From contig CAJWSU010000028.1 of NCBI GenBank assembly GCA_913046335.1, forward strand, positions 1 to 16,395: 16,395 bases of DNA, written 5' to 3'. The translations under genes were made by a program, and so were the position numbers. The DNA comes from TMED109 sp002684605. Lineage in GTDB: Bacteria > Pseudomonadota > Alphaproteobacteria > TMED109. The notes under the pieces are model-generated. The model made no database searches and was not told where the DNA came from. It was given only the letters and a program-made list of their open reading frames with translations. Positions 1-7,764 of the stretch are shown here, piece by piece (within the stretch, counting starts at the first letter, position 1; every line of letters starts with the position of its first letter).

Positions 1-52
1 CTCCTCTTTCCAGGATGAAAACCTGGTGTCCTAACCGATAGACGAAGGGGAC
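1..52 (-). tRNA. tRNA-Glu (anticodon UUC), partial, cut by the window edge
   Basis: Read on the minus strand from base 52, the sequence folds as the 5' two thirds of a tRNA. It has acceptor strand GTCCCCT, a D-arm with GTCT/GGAC stem and GGTTA loop, an anticodon stem CCAGG/CCTGG around loop TTTTCAT, a variable loop and the start of the T-arm (GGAG). The anticodon TTC lies at plus-strand 19-17, which reads glutamate codons GAA/GAG. The 3' T-loop, acceptor strand and CCA lie beyond base 1. The 5' acceptor GTCCCC and the stem-loop layout resemble proteobacterial tRNA-Glu. The 5' end faces the catabolic genes, so this is not the usual side for an integration (attB) junction. Confidence 0.93.
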
Positions 53-63
53 ACATGGTAAAT

Positions 64-92
64 GATATATAAGTAGTATTAAAACTAGTCAA
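64..92 (-). promoter_or_regulatory. Probable promoter of tRNA-Glu
   Basis: On the minus strand there is a -35 box TTGACT (92-87), a 17-base spacer and a -10-like TATATC (69-64). Initiation would fall near base 57-58, only about five bases ahead of the tRNA 5' end at 52. The -35 match is good and the -10 is moderate. Confidence 0.5.
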
Positions 93-148
93 TACTTTTA
101 GCAAATTAAACATTTAAAAAATTTACTCACAATCCCAAATAAAGTATG

Positions 149-167
149 TATTACTAATTAGGTAATA
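149..167. promoter_or_regulatory. Dyad upstream of the transporter operon, possible operator
   Basis: A perfect inverted repeat TATTAC-N7-GTAATA sits 18 bases before the start of the binding-protein gene and just before its Shine-Dalgarno GGGGGA (175-180). It could be a repressor or activator site for the transporter. It contains no TGCA motif, so it does not resemble the BoxR-type sites found elsewhere in the window. In DNA this AT-rich, chance dyads of this size are not rare. Confidence 0.3.
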
Positions 168-185
168 ATATTTTGGGGGACTTCA

Positions 186-1373
186 ATGTACATTAAAAGC
201 ATTAGTATAAAAATTTCTTTGATAACTATAATAATTTTTAATACCATTGTATTTGCTAATGCAAAAGACACTATTAAAATTGGCACTTTATTACCATACT
301 CAGGAGTTTATACAGTTCTTGGAGAAGAAATTACAAATGCAATGATTTTGGCCTTTGAGGAAGTAGATAATTCCATACTTGGTAAAACAATTGAACTAAT
401 AAAAGGTGACACTGAAGTTAAACCAAATATAGCACTTCAAAAAGCTAGAAAATTAGTTTCATCAGATAAAGTTGATATCCTTGTTGGTCCAGTTTCATCA
501 TCAGTTGCATTAGCAATTAGAAACGTAGTAGTACAATCTAAAACACCACTCATTATACCTAATGCTGGTGCAAATGTTCTGACTGGAGAAAAGTGTTCTA
601 AGTTTATAACAAGAATATCTTTTTCTAACTATCAAATAAATGCTCCTATGGGGACATGGCTTGCTGAAAGTGGTATAAAATCTGCATTTCTTTTAGCCCC
701 TGATTATGCTGCTGGAAAAGAAATGATGTATGCATTTAAAACTAAGTTTGAAGAAGCTGGAGGAGAAATATTTGGTGAGGAATATACACCTTTTAGAAAA
801 ACAAAAGATTTTGGACCATATCTAGCAAGAGTAAAAAATAGTGGTGCAGATGCTGTTTACGTTTTCTATGCTGGAGGTGAAGCAATTAATTTTATTAAAC
901 AAGCGCATTCATTTGGACTAGGAGATGTAATGAAATTAACAGGAGCTGGCTGGACAACATCTCCTCTTTTCTTGCCTGCACAAAAAGATGCTGCTATTGG
1001 ATTTATAGGTAGTTTAAATTATGTACCTTCAATAGATACAGAAGAAAATAATAATTTTATAAAAGCATATAAAGATAGATTTGGTAGGTCTCCATCTGAA
1101 TTTGCTGTTCAAGGCTATGACTCTGCTAAAGTTATAATTAAAGCAATTGAGGCGCTATCCGGAAACATAACAGATAAAGATAAGTTAGCGGAAGCAATTA
1201 ACGCCGTATCTATTACTGGCCCTCGTGGCCCATTAACTATTGATCCTGAAACTAATAATGTAATTCAAAATATATATATATTTGAAGTAGTAAAAGATAA
1301 AAATGGCCCAGAGCTGAAAGTATTGGATACAATTGAAGCTGTAAAAGCTCCGGGACCAGGTTGTAAACTTTAG
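186..1373 (+). CDS. Periplasmic substrate-binding protein of a branched-chain/aromatic-acid ABC importer
   Basis: 395-residue type I periplasmic binding protein (LivK/Peripla_BP_6 family), first gene of a five-gene importer operon. Residues 1-26 are a signal peptide with a long Ile-rich hydrophobic core ending in ANA, predicted cleavage before Lys27. The mature part opens with the family pattern IKIGTLLPYSG, and later has the segment GPVSSSVALAIRNVV and the C-terminal-lobe stretch SEFAVQGYDSAKVI. The segment GEKCSKFITRISFSNYQ resembles that of binding proteins for aromatic acids, and a second Cys lies three residues from the C-terminus, so a disulfide is possible (inference). The start is supported by GGGGGA five bases upstream of the ATG. 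The adjacent benzoyl-CoA genes suggest benzoate or another aromatic carboxylate as ligand. Amino acids remain an alternative, since specificity cannot be read from sequence alone. Confidence 0.93.
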   Translation: MYIKSISIKISLITIIIFNTIVFANAKDTIKIGTLLPYSGVYTVLGEEITNAMILAFEEVDNSILGKTIELIKGDTEVKPNIALQKARKLVSSDKVDILVGPVSSSVALAIRNVVVQSKTPLIIPNAGANVLTGEKCSKFITRISFSNYQINAPMGTWLAESGIKSAFLLAPDYAAGKEMMYAFKTKFEEAGGEIFGEEYTPFRKTKDFGPYLARVKNSGADAVYVFYAGGEAINFIKQAHSFGLGDVMKLTGAGWTTSPLFLPAQKDAAIGFIGSLNYVPSIDTEENNNFIKAYKDRFGRSPSEFAVQGYDSAKVIIKAIEALSGNITDKDKLAEAINAVSITGPRGPLTIDPETNNVIQNIYIFEVVKDKNGPELKVLDTIEAVKAPGPGCKL

Positions 1374-1381
1374 GAATTACT

Positions 1382-2230
1382 ATGCTTCTTATACAATTTC
1401 TTAATGCCCTTCAGTTTTCAATGACATTATTTCTATTAGCTGTAGGGCTGACTATTATATTTGGATTAATGAAAATAGTTAACTTAGCACACGGTAGTTT
1501 ATATATGATAGGAGCTTATTTAGGCTTATCAATTACTAACTATACAGATTCTTTTTGGTTAGCATTAGTAATTGCACCTATTCTTACAGCATCAATAGGA
1601 GCTATATTGTATTCCCTTCTCTTTAAACGTATTCAAAATGCAGACCCTATGAAACAGGTATTATTAACTTTTGGCCTCATCTATATAGCTTTAGATTCTG
1701 TAAGATTATTATGGGGAACAATGAGTCATTCTATCTCAGCGCCTAATATATTATCAAATTCAATATTATTAATTAATGAACCTTATCCATCTTATAGATT
1801 ATTTGTTATTGCTATAGGATTAATAGTCCTTTTTATATTATATATTATTTTAGAAAAAACAAAAATTGGAGCAAAAGTAAGAGCTTCTGTGGATGATCCA
1901 GAAACAGCACAGTTACTTAAGATAAATACAGATAAAATACTATTTTATACTTTTGCATTAGGATGTGGCTTAGCTGGTTTAGCAGGTATAACTGTAGCTC
2001 CTATATTAGGAGTAGAACCAGGAATGGATATGGAGGTTCTAGTCTTAACTCTTATTGTTGTTGTCGTCGGAGGGCCTGGCAGTCTAAAAGGCGCTATCAT
2101 TGGTTCTTTATTAATTGGTTTTGTAGATAGTTTTGGCAAAGTCTACATACCTCAGCTAGCGCAAATCATAATTTATGCAGTTATGGCTTTAACTATATTA
2201 TTTAAGCCAGATGGGTTGTATAAAAGATAA
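1382..2230 (+). CDS. livH: ABC importer inner-membrane permease, LivH type
   Basis: 282-residue multi-spanning membrane protein of the LivH family (BPD_transp_2). It has the typical N-terminal helix followed by the family segment IIFGLMKIVNLAHGSLYMIG near residues 25-44, and the cytoplasmic coupling region KIGAKVRASVDDPETAQLL near 161-179 that contacts the ATPase. Later helices contain VVVVGGPGSLKGAIIGSLLIG. The length is slightly below the usual 290-310 residues. It begins eight bases after the binding-protein stop, with AGGA overlapping that stop as ribosome site, and its own stop overlaps the livM start by one base (TAATG). It is expected to pair with LivM as the transmembrane channel for the ligand of the upstream binding protein. 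Confidence 0.93.
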   Translation: MLLIQFLNALQFSMTLFLLAVGLTIIFGLMKIVNLAHGSLYMIGAYLGLSITNYTDSFWLALVIAPILTASIGAILYSLLFKRIQNADPMKQVLLTFGLIYIALDSVRLLWGTMSHSISAPNILSNSILLINEPYPSYRLFVIAIGLIVLFILYIILEKTKIGAKVRASVDDPETAQLLKINTDKILFYTFALGCGLAGLAGITVAPILGVEPGMDMEVLVLTLIVVVVGGPGSLKGAIIGSLLIGFVDSFGKVYIPQLAQIIIYAVMALTILFKPDGLYKR

Positions 2231-3183
2231 TGCATGCTGTAAATAATAATCCACAATTAAGATTACAATTATTTTTTGTATTATTAATGTCTGCAATTAT
2301 AGCAAATATATTTGGTGGATATTTTACAAGGTTTTTTGTGGCTGAAATAGTAATACTTTCTATTTTTGCAATAAGCTTAGATTTTATAGCCTCTAGAGGA
2401 GGAATGGTTTCTTTAGGTCATGCTATGTTTTTAGGAATTGGGGCATATGCAACTGCTATATTAACGCTTAATTATGGCATAAGTCCTTTTGTATCAACTT
2501 TTTTAACATTTATTATTGCATCTTTAATAGGCCTTATTATAGCATATTTTATAGTGTTATTAGATGGAATATTTTTTATAATGGTGACATTAGCATTGGG
2601 AGAAATGTTCAATTCTTGGGTCTTTACAAGTGATTATTTAGGAGGTTCTGATGGTATTTCAGGTATTATGCGTCCTGATTTAGCCTTTATAGGAATAGAT
2701 ACTAATAATCCTCTTATTTTCACATTTTATGTCCTTTTATGGTTAATAAGTATTTATGTTTTATTAATAAAAATTACAGATTCTCCACTTGGAAAAAACT
2801 TAGATGCGATAAGACAAAACTCAAATAGAATATCTGCAATTGGAGGGCACACTAAAGCGTACAAAGCAATTGCATTTTCTTTATCAGCAGGAATAGCGTC
2901 TATTGCAGGCTCGTTATATGTACAATTAAATGGGTTTATCTCTCCTGAATTAACGCATTGGACAGTTTCTGGTGAAGGTTTAATTATGATAATAGTTGGC
3001 GGAATTGGCTCAATTTCAGGTGCTATTTTGGGAGCTACTGTAGTACATATTATCCAGCATGAATTATCAAGTATAATAAATTGGTGGATGCTAGTCATAG
3101 GCTTTGGTTTTATATTTATTGTGCTCTTTATGAAAGATGGATTATGGGGCTTACTTGAGCAAATACAAAAAAAGATAAGGTAA
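2230..3183 (+). CDS. livM: ABC importer inner-membrane permease, LivM type
   Basis: 317-residue hydrophobic protein of the LivM family. Diagnostic stretches are ISLDFIASRGGMVSLGHAMF (residues 44-63), a long run of transmembrane helices, the coupling segment SPLGKNLDAIRQNSNRISAI (about 185-204) and the C-terminal GGIGSISGAILGATVV. It starts on the last base of livH, so the two are translationally coupled, and is followed after three bases by livG. It forms the second half of the membrane channel. Length and motifs look intact. Substrate is inferred from the neighbouring benzoate genes only. Confidence 0.93.
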   Translation: MHAVNNNPQLRLQLFFVLLMSAIIANIFGGYFTRFFVAEIVILSIFAISLDFIASRGGMVSLGHAMFLGIGAYATAILTLNYGISPFVSTFLTFIIASLIGLIIAYFIVLLDGIFFIMVTLALGEMFNSWVFTSDYLGGSDGISGIMRPDLAFIGIDTNNPLIFTFYVLLWLISIYVLLIKITDSPLGKNLDAIRQNSNRISAIGGHTKAYKAIAFSLSAGIASIAGSLYVQLNGFISPELTHWTVSGEGLIMIIVGGIGSISGAILGATVVHIIQHELSSIINWWMLVIGFGFIFIVLFMKDGLWGLLEQIQKKIR

Positions 3184-3186
3184 AAT

Positions 3187-3921
3187 ATGTCATTATCTCT
3201 AAATAATATTAGTAAAAGTTTTGGAAATATAAAAGTTTTAAATAATGTAAATATTCAATCTCATGGTAGAGAATGCCTTGGCATAATAGGACCTAATGGA
3301 GCAGGTAAAAGCACTTTATTTAAAGTAATTTCTGGGAGCCTAAAACAAGATAAAGGTGATATTTATTTTAATAATCTTAATATAAATAATTTAAATATTA
3401 ACAAAAGAGCAAGACTAGGTATAGCTCAAAGCTTTCAAAAAAATTCATTATTTTTAGAAATGACCGTAAAAGAAAGTATAATGCTTGCACTTTCCCATAA
3501 ATATAAAATTACATTCAAAATGCTAAATTCATTAATTAGTAATAAAGCAATAAATAATGATGCTATAGAAATTGCAAAAGATACAGGGCTTTATGATTAT
3601 TTTGATACAAAATCTGATAATTTATCATATGGTTTACAGAGGCAGTTAGAATTAGGAATAGCAATATCTTGTAGGCCAAAATTGTTATTGTTAGATGAAC
3701 CTACAGCCGGTATGAGTCCAGCAGAAACTAAGGAGATTATTAAATTAATAAAAAATCTATCTGGCAAATATTCTATCATTTTAGTTGAACATGATATGGA
3801 TGTTATTTATGAATTAGCTAATAGGATATATGTTTTAGATAGAGGTTCATTAATTTTTGAAGGTGACGCAAAAGCTGTAAAAAGTTCAGAATTAGTACAA
3901 AATAAATATTTAGGAATATAA
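3187..3921 (+). CDS. livG: ABC importer ATPase, LivG type
   Basis: 244-residue cytoplasmic ATP-binding subunit. Walker A GPNGAGKST is at residues 35-43, the Q-loop at QSFQ (81-84), the signature LSYGLQRQLELG at 146-157, Walker B LLLLDEP at 166-172 and the switch histidine at H202 (VEHDM). The LSYG variant and the VEHDM switch distinguish LivG from LivF. It lies three bases after livM and three before livF. It is expected to form a heterodimer with LivF and power import through LivH/LivM. All catalytic motifs are present. Confidence 0.95.
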   Translation: MSLSLNNISKSFGNIKVLNNVNIQSHGRECLGIIGPNGAGKSTLFKVISGSLKQDKGDIYFNNLNINNLNINKRARLGIAQSFQKNSLFLEMTVKESIMLALSHKYKITFKMLNSLISNKAINNDAIEIAKDTGLYDYFDTKSDNLSYGLQRQLELGIAISCRPKLLLLDEPTAGMSPAETKEIIKLIKNLSGKYSIILVEHDMDVIYELANRIYVLDRGSLIFEGDAKAVKSSELVQNKYLGI

Positions 3922-3924
3922 CTT

Positions 3925-4626
3925 ATGTCAATTCTTAGCCTTGATAATGTAAATACATTTTATGGAAAAAGTCATATCTTACAAGGAATAACCTTTGATT
4001 TAAAAAAACCAGGATGTTTAGCACTTTTAGGAAGAAATGGAGCAGGAAAAACAACTACACTTAGATCAGTTGTAAATTTAACTAAACCTTTTTCTGGTAA
4101 AATATTATTTAATAACAATAGTTTAATAAATTTATCTACTTATAAAATTGCAAAATTAGGTCTTACTTTGGTGCCTGAAAATAGAGGAATGTTTTCATCA
4201 TTAAGCGTAGAAGAAAGCTTAAATATAGTAAATAGCCATTTTGATAATATTGAATGGACTAAAGAAAGAGTCTTAAATACTTTTCCACAGCTAAAATTAA
4301 AACTAAAAAATAACTCTGCAAGTTTATCCGGCGGAGAACAGCAGATGCTCGCAATTGGAAAAGCATTATTAACTAATCCAAAACTTATATTATTAGACGA
4401 ACCAACTCAGGGATTAGCACCTAATATCGTAATTCAACTTACAGAAACATTAAAAGCGATAATTAAAGAAGGTATATCCATCGTAATAGTAGAGCAAAAT
4501 GTTAATATGGCTCTAAAAATTGCAAATGACGTAGCTATAATCGGCAAAGGCGAGACAAAATGGAAAGGTAGCAAAGATAAATTTTTAAAAGATATACAAA
4601 AACATAAGGAATGGATTGGTATATAA
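3925..4626 (+). CDS. livF: ABC importer ATPase, LivF type
   Basis: 233-residue ATP-binding subunit, last gene of the transporter operon. Walker A GRNGAGKTT spans residues 36-44, the signature is LSGGEQQML at 134-142 and Walker B LILLDEP at 154-160. The switch position carries glutamine (VEQN, Q191) instead of histidine, which is normal for LivF. The family phrase VPENRGMF is at 83-90. Its stop is only five bases from the stop of the convergent boxB gene, and I see no terminator hairpin in the gap, so transcripts from the two sides may overlap. Confidence 0.95.
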   Translation: MSILSLDNVNTFYGKSHILQGITFDLKKPGCLALLGRNGAGKTTTLRSVVNLTKPFSGKILFNNNSLINLSTYKIAKLGLTLVPENRGMFSSLSVEESLNIVNSHFDNIEWTKERVLNTFPQLKLKLKNNSASLSGGEQQMLAIGKALLTNPKLILLDEPTQGLAPNIVIQLTETLKAIIKEGISIVIVEQNVNMALKIANDVAIIGKGETKWKGSKDKFLKDIQKHKEWIGI

Positions 4627-4631
4627 AAAAA

Positions 4632-6062
4632 TTACTTACCTAATTCAACATATTCATAGCCAGTATCAAGTTTATTTATGCCTCTACTAGGGGCAGCAAT
4701 CCAACCTGCAGTTTTATTTACTTCTGTTACTTGTACCATCAAGCTTTTAATATATTCTCTATCATTTTCTGATGGTAACCATGAACTTATGTTAGTGTCA
4801 AATTCACTTTTTGATATTATTTTGCCTCCAGGGTTAGTTTCTATACCCGCCCATATTCCAATACTTCTTCTGAACCTCGTTGAAGGCAATGCTAATACTA
4901 TATCTTGTCCAGATTTTTTAATTAATCTATTCCATCTCTTTAAACCAATTTCACAATCTGCAACATAAGATAACCTTGTAATTTCATTCATAGCATTTCT
5001 CATGGGAATAGTTTGCTCTTCTAAAGCATTTTTTATTGATAACCCTTCAAATGTATATGTACTATTTTTCTCTGAATGATCCTCATATCTCATTTCATCA
5101 GGCCTGCCTTTCAACCCATTAGCAAAGGCTGTGGCTGAGTTTGAAGATATCTCAGACCCAAACAAATCTAAAGATGAAGAAAACCAAAAATTTATATATT
5201 TTTGTATAGTTTGTAAATCTACTACACCTGCATTTCTTATAGCCTCTACAGAGTCTGTTTTTAGCTCATTCATGACTTCTAATGTTCTTTGTATCATCCG
5301 TGTAATACCTGACTCCCCTACTTGCATGTGATGAGCTTCCTCCGTCAACATAAATTGACATGTTCTTGCTAAAGGATCAAAACTACTTTCTGCCAAAGAT
5401 TTTAATTGGTACTTACCATCTCTATCTGTAAAATATGTAAACATAAAGAAACTAACCCAATCTGTAATTGGCTCATTAAATGTTCCTAGTATTCTAGGAT
5501 TGTCAATATCTCCAGAATTTCTTTCTAATAGACCTTCAGCTTCCTCTCTTCCATCTCTTCCAAAATAGGCATGCAATAGATAAACCATTGCCCATAAGTG
5601 CCTACCTTCTTCCACATTAACCTGAAATAAATTTCTTAAATCATACAAAGAGGGGCACGTCTTACCAAGTTCTCTTTGTTGTTCAACAGATGCGGGCTCC
5701 GTATCTCCTTGAGTAACTATTAATCTTCTCAATATTGAACGATAGTCACCAGGAACTTGTTGCCAAACAGGCTTACCAATATTATCTCCAAAATGAATTT
5801 TTCTATCTGTTACTTTATCATTTAAAAAAATGCCCCACCTATATTCAGGCATTTTTACTTTACCATAAGTGGCCCATCCTTCTGCATCTACAGATGTTGC
5901 TGTTCTGAGGTAGACATCAGAAGCTTGAAAACCCTCTGGACCCATTTCTGTCCACCAGCTTTTGAATTTCGGCTGCCAATGTTCTAGAGCTCTCTGTAGA
6001 GATAAATCATTACTTAAGTCAACATTGTTAGGTATTTTTTCTTGGTAGTTTAAGTTAGTCAT
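4632..6062 (-). CDS. boxB: Benzoyl-CoA 2,3-epoxidase, di-iron oxygenase subunit
   Basis: 476-residue oxygenase of the aerobic benzoyl-CoA pathway. It uses O2 and reducing power to turn benzoyl-CoA into 2,3-epoxybenzoyl-CoA in the cytoplasm. Six di-iron ligands fit the pattern recalled for Azoarcus evansii BoxB with a constant offset of two: E122, E152 and H155 (VEEGRHLWAM), D213, E242 and H245 (TEEAHHMQVG). The length matches the family (about 470-475). The ATG lies three bases after the boxC stop. Its ribosome site AAGGG (plus-strand 6071-6075) sits just upstream of the boxC stop codon, so boxC and boxB are co-transcribed. The known electron partner BoxA is not found in this window; the flavodoxin at 8753-9220 is the only visible candidate carrier. 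Assignment is firm; the electron donor is inference. Confidence 0.96.
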   Translation of the reverse strand: MTNLNYQEKIPNNVDLSNDLSLQRALEHWQPKFKSWWTEMGPEGFQASDVYLRTATSVDAEGWATYGKVKMPEYRWGIFLNDKVTDRKIHFGDNIGKPVWQQVPGDYRSILRRLIVTQGDTEPASVEQQRELGKTCPSLYDLRNLFQVNVEEGRHLWAMVYLLHAYFGRDGREEAEGLLERNSGDIDNPRILGTFNEPITDWVSFFMFTYFTDRDGKYQLKSLAESSFDPLARTCQFMLTEEAHHMQVGESGITRMIQRTLEVMNELKTDSVEAIRNAGVVDLQTIQKYINFWFSSSLDLFGSEISSNSATAFANGLKGRPDEMRYEDHSEKNSTYTFEGLSIKNALEEQTIPMRNAMNEITRLSYVADCEIGLKRWNRLIKKSGQDIVLALPSTRFRRSIGIWAGIETNPGGKIISKSEFDTNISSWLPSENDREYIKSLMVQVTEVNKTAGWIAAPSRGINKLDTGYEYVELGK

Positions 6063-6065
6063 AAT

Positions 6066-7715
6066 TTACACCCTTTTATTATCAAATTTTGCTCTTGTTC
6101 CTGTGCCAAATAATTTTAATGCACCTTTTTCGCTTACTGCATTTGGTCTATTAAATATCCAGTTTTGCCATGCTGAAAGTCTTCCAAATATTTTTGTTTC
6201 ACAAGTTTCTTTTCCTGGAAAACGCAAATTAGCTTCTAAACCTGTCAAAGCATCAGGTGAGAAACTTGTTCTTTCCTCAACACTTAATCTAATTTCTTCT
6301 TTCCAATCAAGGTCATCCGGAATAATCGTGATTAATCCTTCATCGTAAGCTTCTTCAGCATTAATCTCTTTATTTATTATTTTACGTAAATTATTTAATT
6401 TTAGTTCATCACTATTAAATCTTGTTGATAATCTCGTAAGACCATTTACCATCTCTAATGATTCAAAATTTATTTTACTTAATGATATGTAAGGGCCTTT
6501 AAGAGAATTTGCTTCTAAAGCATTATTAAGCATGTAAGTTCTATCTGCACAAAATAGTAACTCAGCTAAAATACCTGAAAAACAACTATCATTGTCAACT
6601 ATCGTAAATATAGACCTTGAAGACAAATCTAATCGGGATAAAGTCCTTCTAAGAAAACCAATAATTTCATTAACCAACCAATTATTTTTATTTTCTTCAA
6701 TAATAGTAGTAAGTTTAATAATATTTTCTGTATTGCCTTCAGATGTAATAGTAAACACTCCTACTTCTAACTCATTTGTTCTTAGTAAAAGTATTAAATC
6801 CTCAAGTTCCCTTGCAAATTTTAATGGCCACCAATTACATCCTAATTCTTCTGCATCATCTAGAGATATTAATTGGTCCTCTTTAGGTCCTATAATATGA
6901 ATATTAGCTATGCGGCTTTCTTTATCTATTTTACACAAGACTGTTTCATAATTAATTTCATTATCATTAACTGCTCTATTTAATTTAGATAATGTAACTC
7001 CTGTTTTACCATTTCTTAATTTAACAGTATTAGATAATTCAGAAACTCTGGATTCTGTCAAATCGTCAAATTTTGAAGGCGGAGCAATATAATCTACTAA
7101 TTTCCATTCAACCGCCTTTTTCCCTCTAATACCATCAGCATTAGTGCAAAAAATATCAGCTAAATCTTTTCTTACTTTTCTTTTGTCTATTAACCTTGTA
7201 ACCCCTCCTGTTCCTGGAAGAACTCCTAACAATGGAACTTCTGGTAAACTAACTGTACTTGACCTATCATCTACTAAAAGTATTTCATCACAGGCAAGCG
7301 CTACTTCATAACCTCCACCTGCACAAATACCATTTACTGCAGCAATAAATTTGATAGATCCAGAGTTACTAGAATCCTCAAAACCATTTCTTGTTTCATT
7401 AGTAAATTTACAAAAATTAACTTTCCAAGTATGTTCTGATTGTCCCAGCATGTAAATATTTGCTCCTGCTGAAAAATTCTTTTCTTGTTTAGAAGTAATT
7501 ACAACTACTTTTACTGTTGGTTGTTCAAAACGTATTCTTTGAACAATATCATTTAGCTCTATATCTACTCCTAAATCATAAGAATTTAGCTTTAAGTCAT
7601 AACCAGGTTTAATTCCATCTTTCTCAGAAACATCTAAATAAAGAGTCGCTTTATTGTCAGTTACTTCTACAGTCCAATGTTTATAATTACCCCACTCTTT
7701 GTCAAATGTAATCAA
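6066..7715 (-). CDS. boxC: 2,3-Epoxybenzoyl-CoA dihydrolase (ring-opening), crotonase family
   Basis: 549-residue enzyme of the crotonase superfamily, close to the usual BoxC length of about 555. It hydrolyses 2,3-epoxybenzoyl-CoA to 3,4-didehydroadipyl-CoA semialdehyde plus formate. The N-terminal crotonase domain (about 20-240) has the BoxC phrases PGYDLKLNSYDLGVDIEL and NFCKFTNETRNG, the oxyanion-hole segment FSAGANIYMLG (81-91) and GICAGGGYEVALACDE (129-144). Glu137 and Glu159 (SLPEV) lie where crotonases carry catalytic acids (inferred from motif position). The C-terminal half is a second, diverged crotonase-like domain. The start is TTG at 7715-7713: an in-frame TAG lies two codons upstream (7721-7719), no ATG fits, and GGGAG (7727-7723) lies seven bases before it. 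It has its own promoter and a BoxR-type operator in the 45-base gap after boxR. Confidence 0.95.
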   Translation of the reverse strand: MITFDKEWGNYKHWTVEVTDNKATLYLDVSEKDGIKPGYDLKLNSYDLGVDIELNDIVQRIRFEQPTVKVVVITSKQEKNFSAGANIYMLGQSEHTWKVNFCKFTNETRNGFEDSSNSGSIKFIAAVNGICAGGGYEVALACDEILLVDDRSSTVSLPEVPLLGVLPGTGGVTRLIDKRKVRKDLADIFCTNADGIRGKKAVEWKLVDYIAPPSKFDDLTESRVSELSNTVKLRNGKTGVTLSKLNRAVNDNEINYETVLCKIDKESRIANIHIIGPKEDQLISLDDAEELGCNWWPLKFARELEDLILLLRTNELEVGVFTITSEGNTENIIKLTTIIEENKNNWLVNEIIGFLRRTLSRLDLSSRSIFTIVDNDSCFSGILAELLFCADRTYMLNNALEANSLKGPYISLSKINFESLEMVNGLTRLSTRFNSDELKLNNLRKIINKEINAEEAYDEGLITIIPDDLDWKEEIRLSVEERTSFSPDALTGLEANLRFPGKETCETKIFGRLSAWQNWIFNRPNAVSEKGALKLFGTGTRAKFDNKRV

Positions 7716-7722
7716 AATCTAT

Positions 7723-7727
7723 CTCCC
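7723..7727 (-). promoter_or_regulatory. Ribosome binding site fixing the TTG start of boxC
   Basis: GGGAG on the minus strand, seven bases before TTG (7715-7713). Because an in-frame TAG lies between this site and the TTG, it decides the start: only TTG, or the rarer ATT codons on either side of it, can be used. Confidence 0.7.
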
Positions 7728-7730
7728 ATA

Positions 7731-7750
7731 ATGTGCAATATAATGCATTA
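7731..7750. promoter_or_regulatory. Probable BoxR operator at the boxC promoter (TGCA-N6-TGCA)
   Basis: TGCA at 7734-7737 and 7744-7747 are separated by six bases, giving one-helical-turn spacing. Read on the minus strand the site is TAATGCATTATATTGCACAT. It matches the site at 8694-8713 at 16 of 20 positions, including an 11-base run AATGCATTATA. It covers the boxC -10 box. TGCA repeats are, from memory, the recognition element of the BzdR/BoxR family, and a BoxR gene lies next door. Confidence 0.75.
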
Positions 7751-7764
7751 AGCAATAATCTCAA
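7737..7764 (-). promoter_or_regulatory. Promoter of boxC-boxB
   Basis: Minus-strand -35 TTGAGA (7764-7759), 16-base spacer, -10 TATATT (7742-7737). The -35 box overlaps the stop codon of boxR (TGA, 7763-7761). The -10 lies wholly inside the TGCA-N6-TGCA operator, which predicts repression by steric block. Transcription would begin near 7730, just before the GGGAG ribosome site. Confidence 0.6.

Noticed and set aside
1..52. tRNA-Glu as integration site of a catabolic genomic island
   Set aside because: The 5' end of the tRNA faces the island, whereas integrases normally use the 3' end. No integrase gene or tRNA fragment repeat is visible in the window.
53..185. Riboswitch or structured leader ahead of the transporter operon
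   Set aside because: Only a short AT-rich dyad and the tRNA promoter can be made out. No known aptamer-like conserved segments are seen in this 133-base stretch.
4678..4968. Open frame of about 96 codons antisense to boxB
   Set aside because: It lies wholly inside boxB on the other strand, has no ribosome site or recognisable protein features, and boxB is firmly identified.
6592..6900. Open frame of about 102 codons antisense to boxC
   Set aside because: A Ser/Ile-rich shadow of the boxC reading frame with no family resemblance.
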